A stretch of DNA of 64,000 bases, from positions 1-64,000 of the forward strand of contig QEYB01000812.1 of assembly GCA_017562135.1 (NCBI GenBank). The letters are read 5' to 3'. Source of the stretch: Dipylidium caninum. Its lineage: Eukaryota; Platyhelminthes; Cestoda; Cyclophyllidea; Dipylidiidae. Below the pieces are notes generated by a model. It was given only the letters and a program-made list of their open reading frames with translations. It was not told where the DNA came from and searched no databases. Position 1 is the first letter of the stretch, and the number at the start of each line of letters is the position of its first letter. Both the position numbers and the translations under genes were made by a program. Shown one piece after another: positions 13,501 through 25,950 of the stretch.

Positions 13501-16500
13501 AGGTGGTGGAGAGCGTGTGCAAAGCATTGTCTTCGAAAGGCACTCGCATTGATGAGGTGATTGCGAGGAGGGTTGGCTGGCTTGATGCACTTGGAGTATG
13601 AAGATAAGGCGATGTGGGGTGTTGAGGAAGAGTGAAGTGAGGGAGGCAGTGATGAATTCGAGTGTGGGAGGTTGGGGTGAAGAGGAGAGAGGTGGTGGAG
13701 AGCGTGTGCAAAGCATTGTCTTCGAAAGGCACTCGCATTGATGAGGTGATTGCGAGGAGGGTTGGCTGGCTTGATGCACTTGGAGTATGAAGATAAGGCG
13801 ATGTGGGGTGTTGAGGAAGAGTGAAGTGAGGGAGGCAGTGATGAATTCGAGTGTGGGAGGTTGGGGTGAAGAGGAGAGAGGTGGTGGAGAGCGTGTGCAA
13901 AGCATTGTCTTCGAAAGGCACTCGCATTGATGAGGTGATTGCGAGGAGGGTTGGCTGGCTTGATGCACTTGGAGTATGAAGATAAGGCGATGTGGGGTGT
14001 TGAGGAAGAGTGAAGTGAGGGAGGCAGTGATGAATTCGAGTGTGGGAGGTTGGGTGAAGAGGAGAGAGGTGGTGGAGAGCGTGTGCAAAGCATTGTCTTC
14101 GAAAGGCACTCGCATTGATGAGGTGATTGCGAGGAGGGTTGGCTGGCTTGATGCACTTGGAGTATGAAGATAAGGCGATGTGGGGTGTTGAGGAAGAGTG
14201 AAGTGAGGGAGGCAGTGATGAATTCGAGTGTGGGAGGTTGGGTTGAAGAGGAGAGAGGTGGTGGAGAGCGTGTGCAAAGCATTGTCTTCGAAAGGCACTC
14301 GCATTGATGAGGTGATTGCGAGGAGGGTTGGCTGGCTTGATGCACTTGGAGTATGAAGATAAGGCGATGTGGGGTGTTGAGGAAGAGTGAAGTGAGGGAG
14401 GCAGTGATGAATTCGAGTGTGGGAGGTTGGGGTGAAGAGGAGAGAGGTGGTGGAGAGCGTGTGCAAAGCATTGTCTTCGAAAGGCACTCGCATTGATGAG
14501 GTGATTGCGAGGAGGGTTGGCTGGCTTGATGCACTTGGAGTATGAAGATAAGGCGATGTGGGGTGTTGAGGAAGAGTGAAGTGAGGGAGGCAGTGATGAA
14601 TTCGAGTGTGGGAGGTTGGGGTGAAGAGGAGAGAGGTGGTGGAGAGCGTGTGCAAAGCATTGTCTTCGAAAGGCACTCGCATTGATGAGGTGATTGCGAG
14701 GAGGGTTGGCTGGCTTGATGCACTTGGAGTATGAAGATAAGGCGATGTGGGGTGTTGAGGAAGAGTGAAGTGAGGGAGGCAGTGATGAATTCGAGTGTGG
14801 GAGGTTGGGTGAAGAGGAGAGAGGTGGTGGAGAGCGTGTGCAAAGCATTGTCTTCGAAAGGCACTCGCATTGATGAGGTGATTGCGAGGAGGGTTGGCTG
14901 GCTTGATGCACTTGGAGTATGAAGATAAGGCGATGTGGGGTGTTGAGGAAGAGTGAAGTGAGGGAGGCAGTGATGAATTCGAGTGTGGGAGGTTGGGGTG
15001 AAGAGGAGAGAGGTGGTGGAGAGCGTGTGCAAAGCATTGTCTTCGAAAGGCACTCGCATTGATGAGGTGATTGCGAGGAGGGTTGGCTGGCTTGATGCAC
15101 TTGGAGTATGAAGATAAGGCGATGTGGGGTGTTGAGGAAGAGTGAAGTGAGGGAGGCAGTGATGAATTCGAGTGTGGGAGGTTGGGGTGAAGAGGAGAGA
15201 GGTGGTGGAGAGCGTGTGCAAAGCATTGTCTTCGAAAGGCACTCGCATTGATGAGGTGATTGCGAGGAGGGTTGGCTGGCTTGATGCACTTGGAGTATGA
15301 AGATAAGGCGATGTGGGGTGTTGAGGAAGAGTGAAGTGAGGGAGGCAGTGATGAATTCGAGTGTGGGAGGTTGGGGTGAAGAGGAGAGAGGTGGTGGAGA
15401 GCGTGTGCAAAGCATTGTCTTCGAAAGGCACTCGCATTGATGAGGTGATTGCGAGGAGGGTTGGCTGGCTTGATGCACTTGGAGTATGAAGATAAGGCGA
15501 TGTGGGGTGTTGAGGAAGAGTGAAGTGAGGGAGGCAGTGATGAATTCGAGTGTGGGAGGTTGGGGTGAAGAGGAGAGAGGTGGTGGAGAGCGTGTGCAAA
15601 GCATTGTCTTCGAAAGGCACTCGCATTGATGAGGTGATTGCGAGGAGGGTTGGCTGGCTTGATGCACTTGGAGTATGAAGATAAGGCGATGTGGGGTGTT
15701 GAGGAAGAGTGAAGTGAGGGAGGCAGTGATGAATTCGAGTGTGGGAGGTTGGGGTGAAGAGGAGAGAGGTGGTGGAGAGCGTGTGCAAAGCATTGTCTTC
15801 GAAAGGCACTCGCATTGATGAGGTGATTGCGAGGAGGGTTGGCTGGCTTGATGCACTTGGAGTATGAAGATAAGGCGATGTGGGGTGTTGAGGAAGAGTG
15901 AAGTGAGGGAGGCAGTGATGAATTCGAGTGTGGGAGGTTGGGGTGAAGAGGAGAGAGGTGGTGGAGAGCGTGTGCAAAGCATTGTCTTCGAAAGGCACTC
16001 GCATTGATGAGGTGATTGCGAGGAGGGTTGGCTGGCTTGATGCACTTGGAGTATGAAGATAAGGCGATGTGGGGTGTTGAGGAAGAGTGAAGTGAGGGAG
16101 GCAGTGATGAATTCGAGTGTGGGAGGTTGGGGTGAAGAGGAGAGAGGTGGTGGAGAGCGTGTGCAAAGCATTGTCTTCGAAAGGCACTCGCATTGATGAG
16201 GTGATTGCGAGGAGGGTTGGCTGGCTTGATGCACTTGGAGTATGAAGATAAGGCGATGTGGGGTGTTGAGGAAGAGTGAAGTGAGGGAGGCAGTGATGAA
16301 TTCGAGTGTGGGAGGTTGGGGTGAAGAGGAGAGAGGTGGTGGAGAGCGTGTGCAAAGCATTGTCTTCGAAAGGCACTCGCATTGATGAGGTGATTGCGAG
16401 GAGGGTTGGCTGGCTTGATGCACTTGGAGTATGAAGATAAGGCGATGTGGGGTGTTGAGGAAGAGTGAAGTGAGGGAGGCAGTGATGAATTCGAGTGTGG

Positions 16501-19500
16501 GAGGTTGGGGTGAAGAGGAGAGAGGTGGTGGAGAGCGTGTGCAAAGCATTGTCTTCGAAAGGCACTCGCATTGATGAGGTGATTGCGAGGAGGGTTGGCT
16601 GGCTTGATGCACTTGGAGTATGAAGATAAGGCGATGTGGGGTGTTGAGGAAGAGTGAAGTGAGGGAGGCAGTGATGAATTCGAGTGTGGGAGGTTGGGGT
16701 GAAGAGGAGAGAGGTGGTGGAGAGCGTGTGCAAAGCATTGTCTTCGAAAGGCACTCGCATTGATGAGGTGATTGCGAGGAGGGTTGGCTGGCTTGATGCA
16801 CTTGGAGTATGAAGATAAGGCGATGTGGGGTGTTGAGGAAGAGTGAAGTGAGGGAGGCAGTGATGAATTCGAGTGTGGGAGGTTGGGGTGAAGAGGAGAG
16901 AGGTGGTGGAGAGCGTGTGCAAAGCATTGTCTTCGAAAGGCACTCGCATTGATGAGGTGATTGCGAGGAGGGTTGGCTGGCTTGATGCACTTGGAGTATG
17001 AAGATAAGGCGATGTGGGGTGTTGAGGAAGAGTGAAGTGAGGGAGGCAGTGATGAATTCGAGTGTGGGAGGTTGGGGTGAAGAGGAGAGAGGTGGTGGAG
17101 AGCGTGTGCAAAGCATTGTCTTCGAAAGGCACTCGCATTGATGAGGTGATTGCGAGGAGGGTTGGCTGGCTTGATGCACTTGGAGTATGAAGATAAGGCG
17201 ATGTGGGGTGTTGAGGAAGAGTGAAGTGAGGGAGGCAGTGATGAATTCGAGTGTGGGAGGTTGGGGTGAAGAGGAGAGAGGTGGTGGAGAGCGTGTGCAA
17301 AGCATTGTCTTCGAAAGGCACTCGCATTGATGAGGTGATTGCGAGGAGGGTTGGCTGGCTTGATGCACTTGGAGTATGAAGATAAGGCGATGTGGGGTGT
17401 TGAGGAAGAGTGAAGTGAGGGAGGCAGTGATGAATTCGAGTGTGGGAGGTTGGGTGAAGAGGAGAGAGGTGGTGGAGAGCGTGTGCAAAGCATTGTCTTC
17501 GAAAGGCACTCGCATTGATGAGGTGATTGCGAGGAGGGTTGGCTGGCTTGATGCACTTGGAGTATGAAGATAAGGCGATGTGGGGTGTTGAGGAAGAGTG
17601 AAGTGAGGGAGGCAGTGATGAATTCGAGTGTGGGAGGTTGGGTGAAGAGGAGAGAGGTGGTGGAGAGCGTGTGCAAAGCATTGTCTTCGAAAGGCACTCG
17701 CATTGATGAGGTGATTGCGAGGAGGGTTGGCTGGCTTGATGCACTTGGAGTATGAAGATAAGGCGATGTGGGGTGTTGAGGAAGAGTGAAGTGAGGGAGG
17801 CAGTGATGAATTCGAGTGTGGGAGGTTGGGGTGAAGAGGAGAGAGGTGGTGGAGAGCGTGTGCAAAGCATTGTCTTCGAAAGGCACTCGCATTGATGAGG
17901 TGATTGCGAGGAGGGTTGGCTGGCTTGATGCACTTGGAGTATGAAGATAAGGCGATGTGGGGTGTTGAGGAAGAGTGAAGTGAGGGAGGCAGTGATGAAT
18001 TCGAGTGTGGGAGGTTGGGGTGAAGAGGAGAGAGGTGGTGGAGAGCGTGTGCAAAGCATTGTCTTCGAAAGGCACTCGCATTGATGAGGTGATTGCGAGG
18101 AGGGTTGGCTGGCTTGATGCACTTGGAGTATGAAGATAAGGCGATGTGGGGTGTTGAGGAAGAGTGAAGTGAGGGAGGCAGTGATGAATTCGAGTGTGGG
18201 AGGTTGGGGTGAAGAGGAGAGAGGTGGTGGAGAGCGTGTGCAAAGCATTGTCTTCGAAAGGCACTCGCATTGATGAGGTGATTGCGAGGAGGGTTGGCTG
18301 GCTTGATGCACTTGGAGTATGAAGATAAGGCGATGTGGGGTGTTGAGGAAGAGTGAAGTGAGGGAGGCAGTGATGAATTCGAGTGTGGGAGGTTGGGGTG
18401 AAGAGGAGAGAGGTGGTGGAGAGCGTGTGCAAAGCATTGTCTTCGAAAGGCACTCGCATTGATGAGGTGATTGCGAGGAGGGTTGGCTGGCTTGATGCAC
18501 TTGGAGTATGAAGATAAGGCGATGTGGGGTGTTGAGGAAGAGTGAAGTGAGGGAGGCAGTGATGAATTCGAGTGTGGGAGGTTGGGGTGAAGAGGAGAGG
18601 TGGTGGAGAGCGTGTGCAAAGCATTGTCTTCGAAAGGCACTCGCATTGATGAGGTGATTGCGAGGAGGGTTGGCTGGCTTGATGCACTTGGAGTATGAAG
18701 ATAAGGCGATGTGGGGTGTTGAGGAAGAGTGAAGTGAGGGAGGCAGTGATGAATTCGAGTGTGGGAGGTTGGGGTGAAGAGGAGAGAGGTGGTGGAGAGC
18801 GTGTGCAAAGCATTGTCTTCGAAAGGCACTCGCATTGATGAGGTGATTGCGAGGAGGGTTGGCTGGCTTGATGCACTTGGAGTATGAAGATAAGGCGATG
18901 TGGGGTGTTGAGGAAGAGTGAAGTGAGGGAGGCAGTGATGAATTCGAGTGTGGGAGGTTGGGGTGAAGAGGAGAGAGGTGGTGGAGAGCGTGTGCAAAGC
19001 ATTGTCTTCGAAAGGCACTCGCATTGATGAGGTGATTGCGAGGAGGGTTGGCTGGCTTGATGCACTTGGAGTATGAAGATAAGGCGATGTGGGGTGTTGA
19101 GGAAGAGTGAAGTGAGGGAGGCAGTGATGAATTCGAGTGTGGGAGGTTGGGGTGAAGAGGAGAGAGGTGGTGGAGAGCGTGTGCAAAGCATTGTCTTCGA
19201 AAGGCACTCGCATTGATGAGGTGATTGCGAGGAGGGTTGGCTGGCTTGATGCACTTGGAGTATGAAGATAAGGCGATGTGGGGTGTTGAGGAAGAGTGAA
19301 GTGAGGGAGGCAGTGATGAATTCGAGTGTGGGAGGTTGGGGTGAAGAGGAGAGAGGTGGTGGAGAGCGTGTGCAAAGCATTGTCTTCGAAAGGCACTCGC
19401 ATTGATGAGGTGATTGCGAGGAGGGTTGGCTGGCTTGATGCACTTGGAGTATGAAGATAAGGCGATGTGGGGTGTTGAGGAAGAGTGAAGTGAGGGAGGC

Positions 19501-21148
19501 AGTGATGAATTCGAGTGTGGGAGGTTGGGTGAAGAGGAGAGAGGTGGTGGAGAGCGTGTGCAAAGCATTGTCTTCGAAAGGCACTCGCATTGATGAGGTG
19601 ATTGCGAGGAGGGTTGGCTGGCTTGATGCACTTGGAGTATGAAGATAAGGCGATGTGGGGTGTTGAGGAAGAGTGAAGTGAGGGAGGCAGTGATGAATTC
19701 GAGTGTGGGAGGTTGGGGTGAAGAGGAGAGAGGTGGTGGAGAGCGTGTGCAAAGCATTGTCTTCGAAAGGCACTCGCATTGATGAGGTGATTGCGAGGAG
19801 GGTTGGCTGGCTTGATGCACTTGGAGTATGAAGATAAGGCGATGTGGGGTGTTGAGGAAGAGTGAAGTGAGGGAGGCAGTGATGAATTCGAGTGTGGGAG
19901 GTTGGGGTGAAGAGGAGAGAGGTGGTGGAGAGCGTGTGCAAAGCATTGTCTTCGAAAGGCACTCGCATTGATGAGGTGATTGCGAGGAGGGTTGGCTGGC
20001 TTGATGCACTTGGAGTATGAAGATAAGGCGATGTGGGGTGTTGAGGAAGAGTGAAGTGAGGGAGGCAGTGATGAATTCGAGTGTGGGAGGTTGGGTGAAG
20101 AGGAGAGAGGTGGTGGAGAGCGTGTGCAAAGCATTGTCTTCGAAAGGCACTCGCATTGATGAGGTGATTGCGAGGAGGGTTGGCTGGCTTGATGCACTTG
20201 GAGTATGAAGATAAGGCGATGTGGGGTGTTGAGGAAGAGTGAAGTGAGGGAGGCAGTGATGAATTCGAGTGTGGGAGGTTGGGGTGAAGAGGAGAGAGGT
20301 GGTGGAGAGCGTGTGCAAAGCATTGTCTTCGAAAGGCACTCGCATTGATGAGGTGATTGCGAGGAGGGTTGGCTGGCTTGATGCACTTGGAGTATGAAGA
20401 TAAGGCGATGTGGGGTGTTGAGGAAGAGTGAAGTGAGGGAGGCAGTGATGAATTCGAGTGTGGGAGGTTGGGTGAAGAGGAGAGAGGTGGTGGAGAGCGT
20501 GTGCAAAGCATTGTCTTCGAAAGGCACTCGCATTGATGAGGTGATTGCGAGGAGGGTTGGCTGGCTTGATGCACTTGGAGTATGAAGATAAGGCGATGTG
20601 GGGTGTTGAGGAAGAGTGAAGTGAGGGAGGCAGTGATGAATTCGAGTGTGGGAGGTTGGGGTGAAGAGGAGAGAGGTGGTGGAGAGCGTGTGCAAAGCAT
20701 TGTCTTCGAAAGGCACTCGCATTGATGAGGTGATTGCGAGGAGGGTTGGCTGGCTTGATGCACTTGGAGTATGAAGATAAGGCGATGTGGGGTGTTGAGG
20801 AAGAGTGAAGTGAGGGAGGCAGTGATGAATTCGAGTGTGGGAGGTTGGGGTGAAGAGGAGAGAGGTGGTGGAGAGCGTGTGCAAAGCATTGTCTTCGAAA
20901 GGCACTCGCATTGATGAGGTGATTGCGAGGAGGGTTGGCTGGCTTGATGCACTTGGAGTATGAAGATAAGGCGATGTGGGGTGTTGAGGAAGAGTGAAGT
21001 GAGGGAGGCAGTGATGAATTCGAGTGTGGGAGGTTGGGGTGAAGAGGAGAGAGGTGGTGGAGAGCGTGTGCAAAGCATTGTCTTCGAAAGGCACTCGCAT
21101 TGATGAGGTGATTGCGAGGAGGGTTGGCTGGCTTGATGCACTTGGAGT

Positions 21149-23218
21149 ATGAAGATAAGGCGATGTGGGGTGTTGAGGAAGAGTGAAGTGAGGGAGGCAG
21201 TGATGAATTCGAGTGTGGGAGGTTGGGTGAAGAGGAGAGAGGTGGTGGAGAGCGTGTGCAAAGCATTGTCTTCGAAAGGCACTCGCATTGATGAGGTGAT
21301 TGCGAGGAGGGTTGGCTGGCTTGATGCACTTGGAGTATGAAGATAAGGCGATGTGGGGTGTTGAGGAAGAGTGAAGTGAGGGAGGCAGTGATGAATTCGA
21401 GTGTGGGAGGTTGGGTGAAGAGGAGAGAGGTGGTGGAGAGCGTGTGCAAAGCATTGTCTTCGAAAGGCACTCGCATTGATGAGGTGATTGCGAGGAGGGT
21501 TGGCTGGCTTGATGCACTTGGAGTATGAAGATAAGGCGATGTGGGGTGTTGAGGAAGAGTGAAGTGAGGGAGGCAGTGATGAATTCGAGTGTGGGAGGTT
21601 GGGGTGAAGAGGAGAGAGGTGGTGGAGAGCGTGTGCAAAGCATTGTCTTCGAAAGGCACTCGCATTGATGAGGTGATTGCGAGGAGGGTTGGCTGGCTTG
21701 ATGCACTTGGAGTATGAAGATAAGGCGATGTGGGGTGTTGAGGAAGAGTGAAGTGAGGGAGGCAGTGATGAATTCGAGTGTGGGAGGTTGGGTGAAGAGG
21801 AGAGAGGTGGTGGAGAGCGTGTGCAAAGCATTGTCTTCGAAAGGCACTCGCATTGATGAGGTGATTGCGAGGAGGGTTGGCTGGCTTGATGCACTTGGAG
21901 TATGAAGATAAGGCGATGTGGGGTGTTGAGGAAGAGTGAAGTGAGGGAGGCAGTGATGAATTCGAGTGTGGGAGGTTGGGTGAAGAGGAGAGAGGTGGTG
22001 GAGAGCGTGTGCAAAGCATTGTCTTCGAAAGGCACTCGCATTGATGAGGTGATTGCGAGGAGGGTTGGCTGGCTTGATGCACTTGGAGTATGAAGATAAG
22101 GCGATGTGGGGTGTTGAGGAAGAGTGAAGTGAGGGAGGCAGTGATGAATTCGAGTGTGGGAGGTTGGGGTGAAGAGGAGAGAGGTGGTGGAGAGCGTGTG
22201 CAAAGCATTGTCTTCGAAAGGCACTCGCATTGATGAGGTGATTGCGAGGAGGGTTGGCTGGCTTGATGCACTTGGAGTATGAAGATAAGGCGATGTGGGG
22301 TGTTGAGGAAGAGTGAAGTGAGGGAGGCAGTGATGAATTCGAGTGTGGGAGGTTGGGTGAAGAGGAGAGAGGTGGTGGAGAGCGTGTGCAAAGCATTGTC
22401 TTCGAAAGGCACTCGCATTGATGAGGTGATTGCGAGGAGGGTTGGCTGGCTTGATGCACTTGGAGTATGAAGATAAGGCGATGTGGGGTGTTGAGGAAGA
22501 GTGAAGTGAGGGAGGCAGTGATGAATTCGAGTGTGGGAGGTTGGGTGAAGAGGAGAGAGGTGGTGGGAGCGTGTGCAAAGCATTGTCTTCGAAAGGCACT
22601 CGCATTGATGAGGTGATTGCGAGGAGGGTTGGCTGGCTTGATGCACTTGGAGTATGAAGATAAGGCGATGTGGGGTGTTGAGGAAGAGTGAAGTGAGGGA
22701 GGCAGTGATGAATTCGAGTGTGGGAGGTTGGGGTGAAGAGGAGAGAGGTGGTGGAGAGCGTGTGCAAAGCATTGTCTTCGAAAGGCACTCGCATTGATGA
22801 GGTGATTGCGAGGAGGGTTGGCTGGCTTGATGCACTTGGAGTATGAAGATAAGGCGATGTGGGGTGTTGAGGAAGAGTGAAGTGAGGGAGGCAGTGATGA
22901 ATTCGAGTGTGGGAGGTTGGGTGAAGAGGAGAGAGGTGGTGGAGAGCGTGTGCAAAGCATTGTCTTCGAAAGGCACTCGCATTGATGAGGTGATTGCGAG
23001 GAGGGTTGGCTGGCTTGATGCACTTGGAGTATGAAGATAAGGCGATGTGGGGTGTTGAGGAAGAGTGAAGTGAGGGAGGCAGTGATGAATTCGAGTGTGG
23101 GAGGTTGGGTGAAGAGGAGAGAGGTGGTGGAGAGCGTGTGCAAAGCATTGTCTTCGAAAGGCACTCGCATTGATGAGGTGATTGCGAGGAGGGTTGGCTG
23201 GCTTGATGCACTTGGAGT
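21149..23218 (+). repeat. Three-monomer higher-order repeat (565 bp) at the right end of A
   Basis: Monomers starting at 21,149, 21,337, 21,525, 21,714, 21,902, 22,090, 22,279, 22,467, 22,654, 22,843 and 23,031 read 3G-3G-4G three times and then 3G-3G at the G-run polymorphism. The repeat is therefore 188+188+189 = 565 bp; start-to-start spacings are 565, 565 and 564. The 564 spacing is explained by a one-base deletion near 22,567 (GGTGGTGGGAGCG). Elsewhere in A the 3G form is scattered at irregular intervals, so the regular pattern is local and recent. Confidence 0.85.
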
Positions 23219-23725
23219 ATGAAGATAAGGCGATGTGGGGTGTTGAGGAAGAGTGAAGTGAGGGAGGCAGTGATGAATTCGAGTGTGTGGAGGTTGAGGT
23301 GAAGAGGAGAGAGGTGGTGGAGAGCGTGTGCAAAGCATTGTCTTCGAAAGGCACTCGCATTGATGAGGTGATTGCGAGGAGGGTTGGCTGGCTTGATGCA
23401 CTTGGAGTATGAAGATAAGGCGATGTGGGGTGTTGAAGGAAGAGTGAAGTGAGGGAGGCAGTGATGAATTCGAGTGTGGGAGGTTGAGGTGAAGAGAGAG
23501 AGGTGGTGGAGAGCGTGAGCAAAGCATTGTCTTCGAAAGGCACTCGCATTGATGAGGTGATTGCGAGGAGGGTTGGCTGGCATTGATGGAGTATGGAGAA
23601 AGACGATGTGCTGTTGAAGAAGAGTGAAGTGATGGAGACGCAGTGATGTTCGTAGTGTGTGGAGGTTGAGGTGAAGAGGAGAGAGGCGGTGCGGAGCGTG
23701 TGCAAAGCATTGTCTTCGCAAGGCA
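23219..23725 (+). repeat. A-to-B transition monomers (mosaic)
   Basis: Two A monomers (starting about 23,219 and 23,409) already show B-like changes: GTGTGTGGAGGTTGAGGTG in the first, and GAGGTTGAGGTG plus GCGTGAGCAAAGC in the second. At about 23,580 the sequence passes from A (GGGTTGGCTGG) into B (CATTGATGGAGTATGGAG). The next 60 bases alternate: GAAGAAGAGTGAAGTGA is A-like, TGGAGACG is B-like, CAGTGATG is A-like, and GTAGTGTGTGG is B-like. From 23,700 on the monomers are B. This is a fine-scale mosaic, consistent with repeated unequal exchange or gene conversion at the border. Confidence 0.85.
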
Positions 23726-25950
23726 CTCGGATTCACGAAGGTATGTGGAGTGAGCGTGGTGTCATTGATGGAGTATGGAGAAAGACGATGTGCTGCGTTG
23801 AAGAAGCGTTGGATGATGGAGACGGTGATGTTGTAGTGTGTGGCAGGTTGAGGTGAAGGAGAGAGGCGGTGCGGAGCGTGAGCAAAGCATTGTCTTCGCA
23901 AGGCACTCGCATTCACGAAGGTATGTGGAGTGAGCGTGGTGTCATTGATGGAGTATGGAGAAAGACGATGTGCTGCGTTGAAGAAGTTGGATGATGGAGG
24001 GTGATGTTGAGTGTGTGGCAGGTTGAGGTGAAGAGAGAGAGGCGGTGCGGAGCGTGAGCAAAGCATTGTCTTCGCAAGGCACTCGCATTCACGAAGGTAT
24101 GTGGAGTGAGCGTGGTGTCATTGATGGAGTATGGAGAAAGACGATGTGCTGCGTTGAAGAAGCGTTGGATGATGGAGACGGTGATGTTGTAGTGTGTGGG
24201 AGGTTGAGGTGAAAAGGAGAGAGGCGGTGCGGAGCGTGAGCAAAGCATTGTCTTCGCAAGGCACTCGCATTCACGAAGGTATGTGGAGTGAGCGTGGTGT
24301 CATTGATGGAGTATGGAGGAAAGACGATGTGCTGCGTTGAAGGAGCGTTGGATGATGGAGACGGTGATGAATTGTAGTGTGGGAGGTTGAGGTGAAGAGA
24401 GAGAGGCGGTGCGGAGCGTGAGCAAAGCATTGTCTTCGCAAGGCACTCGCATTCACGAAGGTATGTGGAGTGAGCGTGGTGTCATTGATGGAGTATGGAG
24501 GAAAGACGATGTGCTGCGTTGAAGAAGCGTTGGATGATGGAGACGGTGATGTTGTAGTGTGTGGCAGGTTGAGGTGAAGGAGAGAGGCGGTGCGGAGCGT
24601 GAGCAAAGCATTGTCTTCGCAAGGCACTCGGATTCACGAAGGTATGTGGAGTGAGCGTGGTGTCATTGATGGAGCAGTGATGAGTGTGTGGAGGTTGAGG
24701 TGAAGAGAGAGAGGCGGTGCGGAGCGTGTGCAAAGCATTGTCTTCGCAAGGCACTCGGATTCACGAAGGTATGTGGAGTGAGCGTGGTGTCATTGATGGA
24801 GTATGGAGGAAGACGATGTGCTGCGTTGAAGAAGCGTTGGTGATGGAGACGTGATGAATTGTAGTGTGTGGCAGGTTGAGGTGAAGGAGAGAGGCGGTGC
24901 GGAGCGTGAGCAAAGCATTGTCTTCGCAAGGCACTCGCATTCACGAAGGTGATGTGGAGTGAGCGTGGTGTCATTGATGGAGTATGAAGACGATGTGCTT
25001 GAAGAAGCGTTGGATGATGATGATGTAGTGTGTGGCAGGTTGAGGTGAATTGGAGAGAGGCGGTGCGGAGCGTGAGCAAAGCATTGTCTTCGCAAGGCAC
25101 TCGGATTCACGAAGGTATGTGGAGTGAGCGTGGTGTCATTGATGGAGTATGGAGAAAGACGATGTGCTGCGTTGAAGAAGCGTTGGATGATGGAGACGGT
25201 GATGTTGAGTGTGTGGCAGGTTGAGGTGAATTGGAGAGAGGCGGTGCGGAGCGTGAGCAAAGCATTGTCTTCGCAAGGCACTCGGATTCACGAAGGTATG
25301 TGGAGTGAGCGTGGTGTCATTGATGGAGTATGGAAGAAAGACGATGTGCTGCGTTGAAGGAGCGTTGGATGATGGAGACGGTGATGTTGTAGTGTGTGGG
25401 AGGTTGAGGTGAAGGAGAGAGGCGGTGCGGAGCGTGAGCAAAGCATTGTCTTCGCAAGGCACTCGCATTCACGAAGGTATGTGGAGTGAGCGTGGTGTCA
25501 TTGATGGAGTATGGAGGAAAGACGATGTGCTGCGTTGAAGGAGCGTTGGATGATGGAGACGGTGATGTTGTAGTGTGTGGGAGGTTGAGGTGAAAAGGAG
25601 AGAGGCGGTGCGGAGCGTGAGCAAAGCATTGTCTTCGCAAGGCACTCGCATTCACGAAGGTATGTGGAGTGAGCGTGGTGTCATTGATGGAGTATGGAGA
25701 AAGACGATGTGCTGCGTTGAAGGAGCGTTGGATGATGGAGACGGTGATGTTGTAGTGTGTGGGAGGTTGAGGTGAAAAGGAGAGAGGCGGTGCGGAGCGT
25801 GAGCAAAGCATTGTCTTCGCAAGGCACTCGGATTCACGAAGGTATGTGGAGTGAGCGTGGTGTCATTGATGGAGTATGGAGAAAGACGATGTGCTGCGTT
25901 GAAGAAGCGTTGGATGATGGAGACGGTGATGTTGTAGTGTGTGGCAGGTT
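23725..25950 (+). repeat. Heterogeneous left edge of the B array with A-like patches
   Basis: Monomers here differ by indels and carry A-type bases within a B background. Several copies (near 23,907, 24,084, 24,265, 24,447, 24,945, 25,462 and 25,645) read CACTCGCATTCACG, with the A-type C, where most B copies have CACTCGGATTCACG. GATGAATT, otherwise typical of A, occurs at 24,366 and 24,853. A deleted copy near 24,674 reads GCAGTGATGAGTGTG, again A-like. Some copies also have the B2 features GAAGGAGCG and GTGGGAGG. The edge next to A is therefore the most A-like part of B. Confidence 0.85.
24340..25790 (+). repeat. B2 sub-family copies, left block
   Basis: B2 is defined by three linked changes: GAAGGAGCG for GAAGAAGCG, GTGTGGGAGG for GTGTGGCAGG, and GGTGAAAAGG for GGTGAATTGG. 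Copies ending near 25,600 and 25,780 carry all three; copies near 24,345 and 25,360 carry the first two. Confidence 0.8.

Larger units (their letters stand above)
1..23580 (+). repeat. Satellite family A array, 189-bp monomer, about 125 copies
   Basis: This is a head-to-tail array of a 189-bp monomer, all in one orientation; 7,366-7,554 is a representative copy. A hand count of that copy gives 83 G, 46 A, 43 T and 17 C (about 53% GC, strong G excess on the plus strand). Each canonical monomer carries one EcoRI site (GAATTC) and one TTCGAA palindrome. The commonest variant is 188 bp long because a run of four G (TTGGGGTGAA) is shortened to three. From about 6.4 kb to 23.2 kb copies are almost identical, which implies recent amplification or homogenisation. 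The monomer is nucleosome-sized, as is common for centromeric or heterochromatic satellites; that role is an inference. The array is cut by the window start, so its true length is unknown. I do not recognise it as a named satellite. Confidence 0.97.
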
